Shown: piece after piece, positions 1-8,016 of the stretch
How the letters are laid out: the number at the start of each line of letters is the position of its first letter
Numbering within the stretch: the stretch's first letter is position 1
Origin: Terasakiella brassicae
GTDB taxonomy: Bacteria; Pseudomonadota; Alphaproteobacteria; Rhodospirillales; Terasakiellaceae
DNA length: 64,000 bases
Direction of reading: 5' to 3'
NCBI RefSeq assembly: GCF_014641495.1
Contig: NZ_BMHV01000011.1
Location: 62,001-126,000, forward strand
The notes under the pieces: generated by a model
Seen by the model: only the letters and a program-made list of their open reading frames with translations
The model's database searches: none
What the model was told of the DNA's origin: nothing
Position numbers and translations under genes: made by a program

Positions 1-1145
1 ATCGATTGGTGACAACCGTGGCAAGCCAATTGGCCGACTTTCTGCCCAAAGGGACCTTTTTAGCCCATCCACGGGCGGAAAGCTTTTCGATTGTCTTGCG
101 CCATATTGATGGTGATATGAGTGTTGCCGAGATTGCCGAACGTATTTTGGAACGCATGAAAATTCCGTTTGATATTGGTACGCGTCGCCTTGATGTCAGT
201 GTCAGTATGGGAATCAGTCTGGCCCATCGTGATGGTGAAAATGCCGAAAGCCTGATGATGAATGCGGATACGGCCTTACGTCGTGCTCATTTGACCTCGC
301 CGGGCGGTTATCGTTTTTATGTCGAGGAAATGAATACCCGGGCCTTGCGGGTCTTGGCCTATGAAAACCGATTGCGCAAGGCGATTCTGCGCAAAGAATT
401 TATCCCTTTTTTCCAGCCGCTTATCGATGTGAAAACCGGCGAAATTGCAGCGATGGAGGCCTTGGTACGTTGGCGTCACCCGCGTCTGGGGTTGGTTTGG
501 CCGGGTGAATTTATTCCGGTTGCCGAAGAGGCAGGGTTAATCGGTGATATTTGTCATCAGGTTCTTTATGAAACCTGTATGACCGCAAAACGATGGATGG
601 AGGCCGGTTACGGGGCCATTCCAATGGCGGTGAATATATCGTGGCGACAATTTGCCCAACCGGAACGTCTTTTGCAGTTGATGAGTGATGTTTTAAAAGA
701 AACCGGAACACCACCGGAATTGATTGAGCTTGAACTGACGGAAAGTTCGGTAATGGAAGAACCCGATTCTGCCATTCGCACCTTGAATGATCTGCGAGAA
801 TTTGGGGTCATGGCATCCATTGATGACTTCGGGACCGGATATTCTTCCTTGTCCTATTTGAAACGTCTGCCCATTTCCAAATTGAAAATCGACCGTGCTT
901 TTATTAATGAAGTGACGCATAACGAACGTGATGCCGCGATTGTGGATGCGATTATCAGGTTGGCGCAAGCCTTGGGGTTGAAGACGGTGGCAGAAGGGAT
1001 TGAAACGCAAGAACAGTTTGAATTTTTGAAAGAAAAAGGCTGTGATTTGGGGCAGGGGTTTTTGTTCAGCCGTCCGGTTCCTGCTGAGGATATGGAAAAA
1101 ATACTGCAAGAGGGTGGATTTTCTGATTTCAGAGTCTTGCAGTAA
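1..1145 (+). CDS. GGDEF-EAL protein, C-terminal part (cut by window edge), probable c-di-GMP phosphodiesterase
   Basis: The reading frame is open to base 1, so the true start lies outside the window. The first ~100 visible residues are the end of a GGDEF domain whose signature is degenerate: the expected GGDEF stretch reads AESFS, so cyclase activity is unlikely. The rest is a full EAL domain with MEALVRW, the NIS and ELTES metal-ligand motifs, DDFGTGYSS, a catalytic lysine in LKID, VAEGIE and GQGFLFSRP. All expected EAL catalytic motifs are present, so hydrolysis of cyclic di-GMP to pGpG is the likely activity, with the dead GGDEF acting as a GTP sensor or scaffold (inference). The N-terminal sensory part is not visible. 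The next gene on the same strand starts about 100 bases downstream and looks unrelated. Confidence 0.9.
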   Translation, partial: RLVTTVASQLADFLPKGTFLAHPRAESFSIVLRHIDGDMSVAEIAERILERMKIPFDIGTRRLDVSVSMGISLAHRDGENAESLMMNADTALRRAHLTSPGGYRFYVEEMNTRALRVLAYENRLRKAILRKEFIPFFQPLIDVKTGEIAAMEALVRWRHPRLGLVWPGEFIPVAEEAGLIGDICHQVLYETCMTAKRWMEAGYGAIPMAVNISWRQFAQPERLLQLMSDVLKETGTPPELIELELTESSVMEEPDSAIRTLNDLREFGVMASIDDFGTGYSSLSYLKRLPISKLKIDRAFINEVTHNERDAAIVDAIIRLAQALGLKTVAEGIETQEQFEFLKEKGCDLGQGFLFSRPVPAEDMEKILQEGGFSDFRVLQ

Positions 1146-1241
1146 ACCGCTTAATCGACTAAACATGGCCTAGGAATTTTATGTGCGTAGATCGCACGAT
1201 TGACAATGCTACCCTGCTCGGGGCTTCGGAGTTGAATTGAT

Positions 1242-1595
1242 ATGACAATCGGAACACGTGTGTACACTTGGCTTAACGGCACGTTGGTTGGTACCGACGA
1301 ATTCGGTAACAAATACTATCGCAACAAAAAGAAGCTTCAGGGCCGTGAGCGTCGCTGGGTCGTTTACCGTGGGGTGAGCGAGGCCTCTAAAGTACCGGCA
1401 GAATGGCATGCATGGTTGCATCACACTGTTTCTGAACCGCTGACAGAAGAAGCAACGCAGGCAAAACAGTGGCAAAAAGAACACCTGCCCAACCTGACAG
1501 GGACGACAAACGCTTACTTCCCGCAAGGGGACGCACGTCATGGCGGGCAGCGCGCTCGTGCGACAGGCGACTATGAAGCATGGCAACCCGAATAA
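1242..1595 (+). CDS. NADH:ubiquinone oxidoreductase NDUFA12-family accessory subunit
   Basis: This 117-residue protein matches the NDUFA12 (17.2 kDa, B17.2) accessory subunit of complex I. It has the N-terminal GTLVGTDEFGNKYY segment, the RRWVVYRG motif and the VPAEWHAWLHH block, followed by a polar tail. In alphaproteobacteria this subunit is encoded away from the nuo operon and sits on the peripheral arm facing the cytoplasm. It is followed by a strong factor-independent terminator at 1632-1655, so it is probably transcribed alone. Its position just upstream of mlaD-like genes, DUF2155 and aat is a common alphaproteobacterial arrangement (from memory of such genomes). Confidence 0.92.
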   Translation: MTIGTRVYTWLNGTLVGTDEFGNKYYRNKKKLQGRERRWVVYRGVSEASKVPAEWHAWLHHTVSEPLTEEATQAKQWQKEHLPNLTGTTNAYFPQGDARHGGQRARATGDYEAWQPE

Positions 1596-1631
1596 GTCAT
1601 TGAATTTATGGCTGTAGACCTCTAAGATTTG

Positions 1632-1656
1632 CGGGCGCTTTTGAGCGCCCGTTTTC
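1632..1656 (+). terminator. factor-independent terminator after the NDUFA12-like gene
   Basis: A perfect 8-base stem, CGGGCGCT (1632-1639) with AGCGCCCG (1644-1651), closes a TTTG loop and is followed by TTTTCG. It separates the NDUFA12-like gene from the MCE genes. Confidence 0.88.
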
Positions 1657-1694
1657 GTGCCGGACTGGGACGGAAGGGTTAGGGAGAGATTGAC

Positions 1695-2162
1695 GTGAAA
1701 TATTCTGAGCGCAGAGAAAAAACCGTTGGCGGGCTGACTTTTCTAGGTTTGGTTCTGGCTATTCTCGTTTCTTATGGCAAATCGGATGAAGCCGGCAATG
1801 ATCAGATATATAAAGTATCTGCAACGTTCAGCCGGATTGATGGTCTGATGGAAGAGTCGGACGTACGCATGGGCGGTGTTCGTATCGGTCAGGTTATCAG
1901 TGCTGATCTCAATGCAAATTATCGTGCTGTTGTAACGATGGCGGTGGATAAAAATGTACGCTTGCCGTTTGATACCTCGGCTGCCATTCATACGGATGGT
2001 TTGTTTGGCAACAAGTTTATCGAACTGGAACCCGGTGGGGATGAAAATTATATCGCTGACGGTGGTCGGATAGATATGGCACAAAGCTCTGTTGTGGTGG
2101 AAGAACTTTTGGAACTGATTATCGCCGAAGGTAAATCCAAACGGGCACAAAAAGAAGAATAA
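1695..2162 (+). CDS. mlaD: MCE-domain protein, MlaD-like (first of a tandem pair)
   Basis: A 155-residue protein with one N-terminal transmembrane anchor (about residues 12-28) and a single MCE domain. The domain has the typical VSATFSRIDGL, GGVRIGQV and DGLFGNKFIELEPGG segments. MlaD hexamers form the periplasmic lipid channel of the MlaFEDB transporter, which moves phospholipids between the inner and outer membranes. No mlaF, mlaE, mlaB or mlaC is next to it here. A second MCE gene follows after 18 bases. Start chosen at ATG 1695 because it places the anchor at the N-terminus and is preceded by a GGGAGA-type ribosome site. Confidence 0.88.
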   Translation: MKYSERREKTVGGLTFLGLVLAILVSYGKSDEAGNDQIYKVSATFSRIDGLMEESDVRMGGVRIGQVISADLNANYRAVVTMAVDKNVRLPFDTSAAIHTDGLFGNKFIELEPGGDENYIADGGRIDMAQSSVVVEELLELIIAEGKSKRAQKEE

Positions 2163-2180
2163 AAGGAAGGTAACGAAGAA

Positions 2181-2645
2181 ATGATGGGCAAAAATATCGT
2201 TGAAACGGTGATGGGCGGTGTTGTGTTGCTGGTTGCTGCGGGCTTTCTTTATATTGCGCTGAACGAAGCACAGGTTAAATCGGTTGAAGGCTATACGGTA
2301 AAGGCCGCTTTTCTAAAGATCGGCGGATTACAAAAGGGCAGTGATGTGCGTATGAACGGTATCAAGGTCGGTTCCGTACTGGACAGTACTTTGGATAATG
2401 AGACCTACGACGCGGTTATTTCCATGACCATTCGCCCGGATTTGAAATTGCCTGCTGATACGGTGGCCTCGATTGTCAGTGGCGGCTTGATCGGTGGGAA
2501 ATATGTGCGTCTGGAACCGGGGGCTGATCGTGAAAACTTTGTTGAAGCAGGCGGTTCTATCGAGAACACCAAAGATTTTAAATCACTGGAAGATCAAGTC
2601 GGTGAAATTATATTCCTCGCAACCGGCGGGGAGGGGCAACAGTGA
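2181..2645 (+). CDS. mlaD: MCE-domain protein, MlaD-like (second of a tandem pair)
   Basis: This is a 154-residue paralogue of the preceding protein with the same plan: an N-terminal transmembrane helix (about residues 8-26) and one MCE domain (VKAAFLKIGGLQKGSDVRMN, then GGLIGGKYVRLEPGA). It has the same sequence blocks at the same spacing as its neighbour, which points to an old tandem duplication. The two could form a mixed ring or serve different partners (inference). The AAGGAAGG ribosome site lies in the 18-base gap. Its stop overlaps the start of the DUF2155 gene, so the three genes are probably co-transcribed. Confidence 0.88.
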   Translation: MMGKNIVETVMGGVVLLVAAGFLYIALNEAQVKSVEGYTVKAAFLKIGGLQKGSDVRMNGIKVGSVLDSTLDNETYDAVISMTIRPDLKLPADTVASIVSGGLIGGKYVRLEPGADRENFVEAGGSIENTKDFKSLEDQVGEIIFLATGGEGQQ

Positions 2646-3061
2646 TGTTGTCACGTACCTTATGGGGCGTTTTGGGGCTGTCTGCTTCCTTGACGATCAG
2701 TCAGGCTGGTTACGCTGAACCTTATGATACTGTGATTTTACAAGGCCTTGATAAGGTAACAGCAAGGGTATCGCGTCTGGAGGCCCCGGTCGGACAATTT
2801 ATTAAATTCGGGACTTTAGAAATCGTTGCACGTAAGTGTGATAAGCGTCCACCGACAGAAACACCGGAAAGTGCTGCCTTTTTAGATATTTCAGAAGTCA
2901 AACCGGGCGAAGCTGCTTCCCCTGTGTTTCGCGGATGGATGTTTGCATCCAGTCCGGCACTAAACCCGATGGAACATCCGGTTTATGACGTATGGGTTCT
3001 GGATTGCAAGAACATGGCCTCTAATTCTTCAGACAATTCTGTTTCTGTCGGGTCTGAATAA
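2642..3061 (+). CDS. DUF2155 domain-containing exported protein
   Basis: The protein has 139 residues: a signal peptide (SASLTISQAGYAEP, cleavage likely after AGYA) and a DUF2155 domain with two conserved cysteines (ARKCDKRP and WVLDCKN) that may form a disulfide. The function is unknown; in alphaproteobacteria it is often found beside ndufA12, mlaD and aat. Translation can start at GTG 2642 or ATG 2645, both overlapping the preceding MCE stop. The last ~20 residues after DCKN are Ser/Asn rich, extend past the family core, and lie antisense to the 3' end of aat (79-base convergent overlap). Confidence 0.85.
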   Translation: MMLSRTLWGVLGLSASLTISQAGYAEPYDTVILQGLDKVTARVSRLEAPVGQFIKFGTLEIVARKCDKRPPTETPESAAFLDISEVKPGEAASPVFRGWMFASSPALNPMEHPVYDVWVLDCKNMASNSSDNSVSVGSE

Positions 3062-3663
3062 AAGGCTGAAATTGTCTGCATGGCTTCATCCAGCATCAAA
3101 TGATAACTTTGACGCGGGACTTCGATCGCGCCCATTGAGGCAAGATGATCGGTAATAAACTGGCTATCCAGAAGTTGATAACCCGACAATCGCAGGCGTG
3201 CGACCAGATGTACCAAGGCGACTTTTGAGGCATTGGAGCATCGTGAAAACATACTTTCACCAAAAAAAGCCGCGCCGAGGCTAACGCCATAAAGGCCGCC
3301 AACCAATTCCCCGTCTTGCCAACATTCGATACTGTGCGCGCAGTTCATGCGGAAAAGTTCATTATAAAGGCGAAAAATATCTTCATTCATCCATGTGTCG
3401 GGACGGTCTTCGGTGCTTTCTGCACATTTTTCCATAACTTTGTCGAAGGCTGTATCGCAGGTGACCTTAAATTTCCCTTGGCGTAATATTTTGCGCAAAG
3501 AGCGTGAAATTTTTAATCCGTCCAATGGGAAAATACCGCGCATTTCCGGGTCAACCCAAAATAAATCCCGGGATTTCCGCGTTTCTGCCATAGGAAACAC
3601 ACCGGCAGCGTAGGCTCTTAGCAATGTCTCAGCGGTAATGACATATCGTTCGCTTCTGTCCAT
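2983..3663 (-). CDS. aat: leucyl/phenylalanyl-tRNA--protein transferase
   Basis: A 226-residue Aat enzyme, which adds Leu or Phe from aminoacyl-tRNA to N-terminal Arg or Lys of proteins, making them ClpAP substrates (N-degron pathway). The family signature is plain: GVFPMAE near the N-terminus, FWVDPEMRGIFPLD, the SIECWQDGELVGGLYGVSLG core, and FFGESMFSR. The start ATG at 3663 has an AAGGAG ribosome site seven bases upstream. The 3' end overlaps the convergent DUF2155 gene by 79 bases. A strong hairpin at 3718-3757 lies between this gene and accC, so aat probably has its own promoter in 3664-3717. Confidence 0.95.
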   Translation of the reverse strand: MDRSERYVITAETLLRAYAAGVFPMAETRKSRDLFWVDPEMRGIFPLDGLKISRSLRKILRQGKFKVTCDTAFDKVMEKCAESTEDRPDTWMNEDIFRLYNELFRMNCAHSIECWQDGELVGGLYGVSLGAAFFGESMFSRCSNASKVALVHLVARLRLSGYQLLDSQFITDHLASMGAIEVPRQSYHLMLDEAMQTISAFYSDPTETELSEELEAMFLQSRTHTS

Positions 3664-3717
3664 GTGAACTCCTTATCTCATTGATTTACATATAAGGAGA
3701 CGGAATTTAAATACAAG

Positions 3718-3757
3718 AAAGCCGTCAGCTTGAATCTTATTCAAGTGACGGCTTTTT
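3718..3757 (-). terminator. long hairpin terminator after accC
   Basis: A two-part stem: AAAGCCGTCA (3718-3727) with TGACGGCTTT (3746-3755), and inside it CTTGAAT (3729-3735) with ATTCAAG (3739-3745), around a CTT loop with one bulged G. Both sides have T-rich flanks, so it could work in both directions. By position it ends the aroQ-accB-accC transcript. Confidence 0.85.
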
Positions 3758-3762
3758 GTTTT

Positions 3763-5106
3763 TTAATCAGTCAGGCCGACGAATTTTTCCAGCCATTTGA
3801 TATCATAATCCCCATTAATAAAATCTGCATTTTCCAGAAGTTTCTGATGGAGAGGAATAGACGTTTTAATCCCGCCAATGACATATTCGCCAAGGGCACG
3901 ACGCAAACGCATCAGACATTCGTTTCGGTTGTTGCCATGTACGATCAGTTTGGCAATCATACTGTCATAATGCGGCGGCACGCTGTAGCCGGAATAAAGG
4001 GCCGAATCAACACGGACACTCAAACCACCCGGGGCGTGATAGTCGGTGATTTTACCAGGGCACGGCATGAAGTTTTCCGGGTCTTCCGCATTGATACGGC
4101 ATTCGATGGAATGGCCCTGAAATTTAATGTCGTCCTGAGTATAACCCAGCGGTGCACCAGAGGCGACACGAATTTGTTCACGAGCAAGATCAAGGCCGGA
4201 GATCATTTCTGAAATCGGGTGTTCCACCTGCAAACGCGTGTTCATCTCGATAAAGAAGAACTCACCATTTTCATAGAGGAATTCCACCGTTCCAACACCA
4301 CGGTATTTCATTTTGCGCATCGCATCGGCAACGGTTTCACCGATTTCCTTGCGTTGTGCTTCATTTAATGCCGGGGAAGGGGCTTCTTCCAGAACTTTCT
4401 GGTTTCGTCGTTGCAATGAACAGTCGCGTTCTCCCACATGAACGGCATTACCGTGCGTGTCACACAGAACCTGAATTTCAATATGGCGCGGTTTCGTCAG
4501 GAATTTTTCAATGTAAACATCCGCATTCCCAAATGCCGCAAGGGCTTCGGTGCGTGCTGTTTTCCAGTTAACTTCCATCTCACCGGGATTGCGGACCAGT
4601 TGCATGCCACGACCGCCCCCGCCAGCGGTGGCTTTGACGATCACGGGATAACCGAATTCTTCACCGATTGCCAAAGCATCCGCGACGCTATCGACAGACC
4701 CTTTGGAGCCGGGAACAACAGGCATGCCTGTTTCTTCGGCAATTCGTTTGGCTGTGATTTTATCGCCCATCATACGGATATGTTCCGGTGTCGGACCGAT
4801 AAAGGTAAAGCCGTGTTCTTCAACCATTTCGGCGAAGTTGGCATTTTCCGACAGGAAACCGTAACCGGGATGGATGGCATCGGCACCTGTAATGGTTGCC
4901 GCAGATAAAATAGCTTGAATATTCAAATAGCTATCTTTACTGGGCGGCGGACCGATACAGACAGCCTCGTCGGCGAGACGCACATGCATGGCATCGGCGT
5001 CAGCCGTGGAATGAACGGCAACTGTGGAAATACCCATTTCTTTACAGGCGCGATGGATGCGCAGGGCAATTTCGCCACGGTTGGCAATCAGGACTTTTTC
5101 AAACAT
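3763..5106 (-). CDS. accC: acetyl-CoA carboxylase, biotin carboxylase subunit
   Basis: AccC carboxylates biotin on AccB using ATP and bicarbonate, the first half-reaction of acetyl-CoA carboxylase. The protein has the biotin carboxylase N-terminal domain (KVLIANRGEIALR), an ATP-grasp domain with the glycine-rich loop GGGGRGM, the RDCSLQRRNQKVLEEAPSP block, and the FFIEMNTRLQVEHP active-site segment. Length 447 is normal. I chose ATG 5106: an upstream in-frame TTG at 5112 would add only two residues, and the family begins MFEKVLIANRGE. It follows accB by about 12 bases in the aroQ-accB-accC operon. Confidence 0.96.
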   Translation of the reverse strand: MFEKVLIANRGEIALRIHRACKEMGISTVAVHSTADADAMHVRLADEAVCIGPPPSKDSYLNIQAILSAATITGADAIHPGYGFLSENANFAEMVEEHGFTFIGPTPEHIRMMGDKITAKRIAEETGMPVVPGSKGSVDSVADALAIGEEFGYPVIVKATAGGGGRGMQLVRNPGEMEVNWKTARTEALAAFGNADVYIEKFLTKPRHIEIQVLCDTHGNAVHVGERDCSLQRRNQKVLEEAPSPALNEAQRKEIGETVADAMRKMKYRGVGTVEFLYENGEFFFIEMNTRLQVEHPISEMISGLDLAREQIRVASGAPLGYTQDDIKFQGHSIECRINAEDPENFMPCPGKITDYHAPGGLSVRVDSALYSGYSVPPHYDSMIAKLIVHGNNRNECLMRLRRALGEYVIGGIKTSIPLHQKLLENADFINGDYDIKWLEKFVGLTD

Positions 5107-5118
5107 GGGCAAGCCCTA

Positions 5119-5574
5119 TTATTCGATAATGAAAAGCGGATCGCCGAATTCGACGGGTGAACCGGAACTAACCAGCACACGCGTCACTTTTCCGGCTTTC
5201 GGCGCGTGGATGGGGTTGAAGACTTTCATGGCTTCAATCAGACAGAGGGTTTGTCCCTCGGTCACCGTGTCGCCGACAGAGGCAAACTGCGGTGAATCGG
5301 GGTCCGGTGAAAGGTAGGCAACGCCAACCATCGGGGACGTGACCGCACCGGGGTGATTGGCCGGGTCGCCTGCATCGGTGTCCGGTGCTGCGCCGCCGAC
5401 CGGGGCAGCAGCGCCAACGGCTGCGACAGGGGCAGCCGCTGCGGTTACAGTAATGTTTTTAGCAACGCGAATGTGCCAGTCGTCCTGACCGTATTCGATT
5501 TCAGTAAGACCGGTATCGTTCAGCAATTCAGCCAGTTCGCGAACCAGTTCGCTATTGAATTTATCCTTAGCCAT
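5119..5574 (-). CDS. accB: acetyl-CoA carboxylase, biotin carboxyl carrier protein
   Basis: A 151-residue BCCP. The C-terminal biotinyl domain has the acceptor lysine in EAMKVFNPI, preceded by the thumb-like segment GDTVTEGQTLCLI. An N-terminal helix (SELVRELAELLNDTGLTEIEY) is joined through an Ala/Pro/Gly-rich linker (about residues 44-75) to the biotinyl domain. It carries carboxybiotin between AccC and the carboxyltransferase AccAD, which is encoded elsewhere. It sits 18 bases downstream of aroQ and directly upstream of accC, the standard arrangement. Confidence 0.96.
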   Translation of the reverse strand: MAKDKFNSELVRELAELLNDTGLTEIEYGQDDWHIRVAKNITVTAAAAPVAAVGAAAPVGGAAPDTDAGDPANHPGAVTSPMVGVAYLSPDPDSPQFASVGDTVTEGQTLCLIEAMKVFNPIHAPKAGKVTRVLVSSGSPVEFGDPLFIIE

Positions 5575-5592
5575 TATAATTGATTCTCTTCA

Positions 5593-6036
5593 TCAGCGAC
5601 TTGAAAGGAGACGTGAGATCGCCTGTAACGCCAGTATGTAACCCTGTGGTCCCAACCCGCAGATAACGCCTGTGGCCATCTTGGAAACATAGGATGTATG
5701 ACGAAAGGCTTCACGTTTGTGAATGTTGGATAGGTGCACTTCGATGACAGGCTTGCCCACCGCTTGCAGCGCATCAAGGATGGCGACAGAGGTATGGGTG
5801 TAAGCTGCCGGGTTAATAACAATGGCGTCAAAAGACTCTTTTGCTTCTTGAATCCAGTCGACAAGATTGCCCTCGTGATTGGATTGGCGGAAGTCGATGT
5901 CCAGACCAAGATCGGATGCGCAAGTTTTGCACATATCTTCAACATCCTTAAGGGTTTCGTGTCCGTATACGTCCGGTTCACGCGTGCCCAGCATGTTCAG
6001 GTTCGGTCCGTTCAGTATGAGAATTCTTTTCGACAT
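5593..6036 (-). CDS. aroQ: type II 3-dehydroquinate dehydratase
   Basis: A 147-residue type II dehydroquinase, which converts 3-dehydroquinate to 3-dehydroshikimate in the shikimate pathway. Visible motifs are [15 protein letters not shown] with the flexible-lid tyrosine in DVYG, NPAAYTH, and the [17 protein letters not shown] block holding catalytic His and substrate-binding residues. Length is normal for a dodecameric type II enzyme. It is the first gene of the aroQ-accB-accC operon and is divergent from thiS; the 138-base gap must hold both promoters. Confidence 0.96.
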   Translation of the reverse strand: MSKRILILNGPNLNMLGTREPDVYGHETLKDVEDMCKTCASDLGLDIDFRQSNHEGNLVDWIQEAKESFDAIVINPAAYTHTSVAILDALQAVGKPVIEVHLSNIHKREAFRHTSYVSKMATGVICGLGPQGYILALQAISRLLSSR

Positions 6037-6075
6037 TTTTTGCTATTAATGTTGCGAAGTAGTCCTAGCGTTATA

Positions 6076-6095
6076 GCATGCCTTACACAGCATGC
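6076..6095. promoter_or_regulatory. paired GCATGC motifs in the aroQ/thiS divergent region
   Basis: GCATGC occurs at 6076-6081 and again at 6090-6095, giving a 20-base inverted repeat (GCATG...CATGC) about 40 bases upstream of aroQ and 80 bases upstream of thiS. Such spacing is compatible with an operator, but no regulator family can be assigned. I saw no THI-box (TPP riboswitch) consensus in front of thiS. Confidence 0.3.
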
Positions 6096-6174
6096 AATCT
6101 TTCTTTAATCGCCCTCTTGCACATCGAGAAACCCTCGTCCATACTCGGGCCGTTTTTAAAGCCTGAGAGTAACC

Positions 6175-6378
6175 ATGATTGTCATTGTAAACGGTGAAGA
6201 AAGAACGCTGGAAACGGCGCAATCCGTAGAAAAACTTCTGCTGGATATCGGACTTGACCCTAAAAAAGTTGCGGTTGAACGCAACCGTGAAATTGTACCT
6301 AAATCACAATTCGACACTGTTCTGCTGGAAGACGGCGACAAGTTGGAAATCGTACATTTTATTGGCGGAGGATGTTAA
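6175..6378 (+). CDS. thiS: sulfur carrier protein ThiS with an extra C-terminal cysteine
   Basis: A 67-residue ubiquitin-like sulfur carrier for thiazole synthesis. It starts MIVIVNGEERTLE and has KVAVERNREIVPKS, the usual family pattern. Activated ThiS carries a thiocarboxylate on a C-terminal Gly-Gly, but this protein ends FIGGGC, with a cysteine after the glycines. That residue would have to be removed, or tolerated, before adenylation. ThiG starts three bases after the stop, so the two are translationally linked. No thiO, thiE, thiF or thiC is adjacent. Confidence 0.93.
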   Translation: MIVIVNGEERTLETAQSVEKLLLDIGLDPKKVAVERNREIVPKSQFDTVLLEDGDKLEIVHFIGGGC

Positions 6379-6381
6379 GAC

Positions 6382-7161
6382 GTGAGCGACACATTTGAAA
6401 TTGCCGGACAAAGTTTTTCTTCCCGATTGTTGGTCGGGACCGGTAAATATAAGGATTTCGAAGAAACCAAGGTGGCGATTGAAGCCAGTGGGGCCGAAAT
6501 TGTAACCGTTGCGGTACGTCGTGTGAATGTCAGCGATCCAAGTCAGCCGATGCTGGTTGATTATGTCGATCCCAAAAAATACACTTATTTACCCAATACG
6601 GCGGGCTGTTTCACGTGCGATGATGCCGTACGGACCTTGCGTTTGGCCCGTGAAGCCGGTGGCTGGGATCTTGTTAAATTGGAAGTCTTGGGTGATCAGC
6701 AAACGCTTTATCCCAATATGCCAGAAACCTTAAAAGCGGCAGAAATGCTGATCAAGGAAGGCTTTAAGGTGATGGTCTATTGTTCAGATGATCCTATTGC
6801 CGCCAAAATGTTGGAAGATATGGGCTGTGTTGCGATTATGCCATTGGGGTCGCTCATCGGTTCCGGTCTTGGGATTCTCAATCCGGTCAATATTCAAATC
6901 ATTAAACAAAATGCCAAAGTCCCCGTCTTGGTTGATGCGGGTGTAGGGACAGCCTCGGATGCCGCTTATGCAATGGAACTGGGCTGTGACGGTGTTTTGA
7001 TGAATACGGCAATTGCCGGGGCAAAAGATCCGATTGCAATGGCAAAAGCCATGAAGCTGGCTGTCGAATCGGGTCGTTTGGCGTTTAAGGCCGGACGTAT
7101 GCCTAAAAAGCAATACGGCGACCCGAGTTCCCCGACATCCGGTCTGATCGACGCAAAATAG
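6382..7161 (+). CDS. thiG: thiazole synthase
   Basis: ThiG condenses 1-deoxy-D-xylulose 5-phosphate, dehydroglycine and the ThiS thiocarboxylate into the thiazole phosphate of thiamin. The 259-residue TIM barrel shows [10 protein letters not shown], the Schiff-base lysine in [22 protein letters not shown] and the phosphate-binding [17 protein letters not shown]. The start is GTG 6382, three bases after thiS. Together with thiS it makes a minimal thiazole operon, probably followed by the amidotransferase gene 26 bases downstream. Confidence 0.96.
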   Translation: MSDTFEIAGQSFSSRLLVGTGKYKDFEETKVAIEASGAEIVTVAVRRVNVSDPSQPMLVDYVDPKKYTYLPNTAGCFTCDDAVRTLRLAREAGGWDLVKLEVLGDQQTLYPNMPETLKAAEMLIKEGFKVMVYCSDDPIAAKMLEDMGCVAIMPLGSLIGSGLGILNPVNIQIIKQNAKVPVLVDAGVGTASDAAYAMELGCDGVLMNTAIAGAKDPIAMAKAMKLAVESGRLAFKAGRMPKKQYGDPSSPTSGLIDAK

Positions 7162-7187
7162 TCTTTGAATATATAAATAGGCAACGA

Positions 7188-7916
7188 ATGACAACGCTTG
7201 GGCTGCTGGTCTGCGGAACGTTTTCCAATAAAATCATGCAGAAATACGATGGGCTTTATGAAGATTTTTTCATTCAAGGGCTATCGGCACAAAAAGCGTT
7301 GTTATCTTTTCAAACCTATCGTGTGTTTGAAAATAATTTCCCGGATAGCGTTGATGCGTGCGATGCATGGTTGATTACCGGTTCGGTCAGCGGCGTTTAT
7401 GAAGATTTGCCGTGGATCACCGGTTTATTAGATTTTGCGCGCAAGGTTTATGAAAACAATATTCCCTTAGTCGGAATTTGTTTTGGTCACCAGTTGATTG
7501 CACAGGCCTTGGGCGGCAAGGTCATCAAATCACCAAAAGGCTGGGAGCTTGGCTTTCAACGATACGAACTGCAAGAAAATATCATCGGTATTGAGGGGGA
7601 TTTTCTTGACCTGTATGCCATTCATCAGGATCAGGTTGTTGAAGTTCCCCCTGTCGCAACGGTTTTTGCCCGGTCTGAGCACTGCCCGGTTGCAGCGTTG
7701 CGTTACGAAGGGCGCGCCCTTTCGTTTCAGGCACACCCTGAATTTAGCCGGGAATTTGAAACAGACCTTATTGAAAGCCTGCTGGGGGAAAAACTGGATG
7801 TTGCAGCCGGACGTGCGGCAATCGATTCCATGCAATCCACGGATGTTCACAACGCACAGGTTATGCGGATGATTGGTGATTTTATCACAGGTGAAAACTT
7901 GTGCGAATGTGACTGA
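7188..7916 (+). CDS. class I glutamine amidotransferase-like protein
   Basis: A 242-residue stand-alone class I (triad) glutamine amidotransferase resembling the GMP synthase amidotransferase domain. It has the nucleophile elbow VGICFGHQLIAQALGG with the catalytic Cys, and the His/Glu pair in FQAHPEFS. A stand-alone domain of this type hydrolyses glutamine or gamma-glutamyl compounds; the acceptor is unknown. It lies 26 bases after thiG and may be co-transcribed with it, but there is no known thiamin role. It is not GuaA because the synthetase half is absent. Confidence 0.85.
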   Translation: MTTLGLLVCGTFSNKIMQKYDGLYEDFFIQGLSAQKALLSFQTYRVFENNFPDSVDACDAWLITGSVSGVYEDLPWITGLLDFARKVYENNIPLVGICFGHQLIAQALGGKVIKSPKGWELGFQRYELQENIIGIEGDFLDLYAIHQDQVVEVPPVATVFARSEHCPVAALRYEGRALSFQAHPEFSREFETDLIESLLGEKLDVAAGRAAIDSMQSTDVHNAQVMRMIGDFITGENLCECD

Positions 7917-8016
7917 TTTTTCATAATTCTCTTCACGAATGGTTAGGGCTTTTTGCCTATTCTGATATATAGAAAAACGGAAACCCTTTTCCAAACCACC
8001 ATATGAAGAGGCATAC

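Noticed and set aside
6097-6174. Possible TPP riboswitch in front of thiS
   Set aside because: A CCTGAGAG stretch is near the start but the rest of the THI-box consensus is missing and the gap is too short.
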